DNA of 64,000 bases, taken from Amorphus orientalis (GTDB taxonomy: Bacteria > Pseudomonadota > Alphaproteobacteria > Rhizobiales > Amorphaceae). Under the pieces are notes generated by a model. That model made no database searches, was not told where the DNA came from, and worked only from the letters and a program-made list of their open reading frames with translations. Position numbers and translations under genes: made by a program. Positions 62,926 through 64,000 of the stretch are shown one piece after another (positions within the stretch are counted from its first letter, which is position 1; each line of letters opens with the position of its first letter). Where the stretch lies: positions 806,001 to 870,000 of the forward strand of contig NZ_JAUSUL010000002.1 of NCBI RefSeq assembly GCF_030814015.1, read 5' to 3'.

Positions 62926-63004
62926 TCCTTGTTTGCGCGCAGCCGCCACACCAACCCTGCGCGCGAGGCTCCGAGTTCGAACTTCGTTCGATCCTCTGCG
63001 CCAC
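62919..63004 (+). repeat. 86-bp direct repeat, right copy
   Basis: Matches 21234-21319 at 84 of 86 positions; the match ends within one base of the CCAC on both sides. It lies 108 bp beyond the 23-bp repeat, so the right boundary of the island is a stack of tRNA-derived ends. Confidence 0.75.
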
Positions 63005-63096
63005 TATCCCGTTAACATTAAAACGGTTTTTCCTCCGTTCCGGATCCGGTGCAAGGTCTGAGACGCCTCCGTGACAGGGCGCGTCGGGCAATGTGC

Positions 63097-63990
63097 TCAG
63101 GACCGCTCGGGCCCGAGTTCGAACCGGTCCATCAGCTCCGGCAGGATCGGATGCTGGTAGGTCCGGCGGATCATGACCGCGAAGAACACTTCGCTGATCT
63201 CGGGCAGCTGCTCGATCTCGACCAGCGCGCCGCTTGCGAGCTCGTCCCTCACCACGATCGGCGGGATCACCGCCAGTCCGATGCCCTCGCGCGCAAGAAG
63301 ACGGGCCATGGCCATGTCGTCCACCTCGGCGGCGACCTTCGGTTCTGCGCCCAGGCGATTGACGAGTGCGTCGAAGCCGGTGCGCAGGCCGCTGGAGCGG
63401 GACGGGAGGATGAGCGGTGACGTCTGCAGGCGGTCCAGAAGCGATGCATCGGGACGGTCGAGGGACGGGACGCCGATGAGGCCGACCGATTGCTCCGCCA
63501 GTCGATGGACGATGAACGGTGTCGGACCGTCCGTCTCGGGCGGACGGTTGGTCAGCACCAGATCCAGATGCAGCATCTCCAGCGCCTCCAGCAGTTCGCT
63601 GCGGCTGCCGGAGCGCAGGATGACTTCGGTATCAGGCTGGGCGAGCGCGGGCTTCAGGAAATTGAGCTGGAAGTTGCGCGAGAGCGTCGCGATCGCGCCC
63701 ACCCTCAGCGGGCGCCGGGCCACCGATGCCTGGCTCAGGACCGACAGCAGGTCGCTGCCCGCCTCGAAGATGCGATCCGCGTGATCCAGCGCGATCCGGC
63801 CGGCCTCGGTCAGATGGAGGGCCCGCCCGCGGCGCTCGAAGAGCGGCTGACCGAGGCGCGCTTCGAGCTGCCGGATCTGGGACGACAGAGCGGACTGCGA
63901 CACATTCAGCCGGGCCGCGGCCCGCGTAAGGTGGCCCTCATGCGCGACGATCTGGAAATAACGGAGATGGTGATAGTTGAGGTCGGCCAT
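63097..63990 (-). CDS. LysR-family transcriptional regulator (NhaR-like)
   Basis: 297 residues. The N-terminus LNYHHLRYFQIVAHEGHLTR followed by AAARLNVSQSALSSQIRQLE is a LysR HTH of the NhaR-like group (LNYHHLxYF). The C-terminal substrate-binding domain is complete (LRVGAIATLSRNFQLNFLKP). Start ATG at 63990, 10 bp from the window edge. It lies outside the repeat-bounded block and probably belongs to the core genome; its targets are beyond the window. Confidence 0.9.
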   Translation of the reverse strand: MADLNYHHLRYFQIVAHEGHLTRAAARLNVSQSALSSQIRQLEARLGQPLFERRGRALHLTEAGRIALDHADRIFEAGSDLLSVLSQASVARRPLRVGAIATLSRNFQLNFLKPALAQPDTEVILRSGSRSELLEALEMLHLDLVLTNRPPETDGPTPFIVHRLAEQSVGLIGVPSLDRPDASLLDRLQTSPLILPSRSSGLRTGFDALVNRLGAEPKVAAEVDDMAMARLLAREGIGLAVIPPIVVRDELASGALVEIEQLPEISEVFFAVMIRRTYQHPILPELMDRFELGPERS

Positions 63991-64000
63991 ATCGTTCTGT

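Noticed and set aside
62777-63091. 104-residue minus-strand frame at the right repeat
   Set aside because: Translation of the duplicated tRNA-end sequences; same false-protein type as at 21030-21319, with no ribosome binding site.
1-64000. CRISPR arrays, restriction or abortive-infection systems, toxin-antitoxin pairs
   Set aside because: No regularly spaced repeats and no recognisable cas, methyltransferase-endonuclease or toxin genes were seen on either strand, despite the island-like context.

Overview
The window is high-GC alphaproteobacterial DNA, probably from the Hyphomicrobiales (Rhizobiales). This rests on the conserved chromosomal order rlpA-tmk-holB-metG-tatD-MBL hydrolase, a SleB-type hydrolase, pyruvate phosphate dikinase, a rhizobial-type asparaginase and many ABC and TRAP uptake genes. 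Assignments come from reading translated motifs only; no database search was run.

Positions 1-21240 look like core chromosome. They hold a ModE-like winged-helix protein, polyprenyl diphosphate synthase, a DUF2007 protein, a TrmN6-like methyltransferase, ispE with a TPR protein, ppdK, a MeaB-type GTPase, a SleB-like hydrolase, L-asparaginase II, mazG with a SelW-like protein, a PACE efflux protein, then the rlpA-tmk-holB-metG-tatD-MBL run, a small secreted protein and tRNA-Ser(UGA) at 21151-21240.

Positions 21240-62810 look like an accessory block inserted at that tRNA. The last 23 bp of the tRNA gene region are repeated exactly at 62788-62810, and an 86-bp segment (tRNA end plus flank, 84/86 identical) recurs at 62919-63004. 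No integrase is visible. The block has three parts. (i) 21349-30564 is a TRAP-transport and quinate/shikimate catabolic operon (two solute-binding proteins, QsuD-like dehydrogenase, type II dehydroquinase, dehydroshikimate dehydratase fused to an HPPD-like domain, SMP-30 protein) with a divergent GntR regulator. (ii) 30770-41555 is a mosaic of small stress and regulatory genes: an aldo/keto reductase relic, MerR, cupin, truncated globin, tautomerase, HxlR, ABM monooxygenase, SRPBCC-ArsR, DUF899, an HTH/beta-propeller pair and a truncated arsenic-type flavoprotein with an MFS exporter. (iii) 41677-62396 is a divergent locus around an RpiR regulator. To the left it carries a two-ATPase CUT1 sugar or polyol importer, a small membrane protein, an ABC-2 exporter with an anchored periplasmic protein and an SDR, and a glycerol-kinase-like enzyme. 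To the right it carries a sorbose-1-phosphate-reductase-like enzyme, a GatD-like dehydrogenase, DeoC, an ALDH16-type dehydrogenase, an SDR and a ketose 3-epimerase-like protein.

Positions 62397-63096 are non-coding, partly AT-rich, and contain several decayed tRNA 3'-end copies. A LysR (NhaR-like) regulator gene on the minus strand closes the window.

The most interesting parts are the tRNA-Ser island structure, the unexplained divergent carbohydrate locus with its embedded exporter, and a pair of identical-geometry palindromes (TTAGC-N6-GCTAA) at the ArsR gene, one lying over its start codon.
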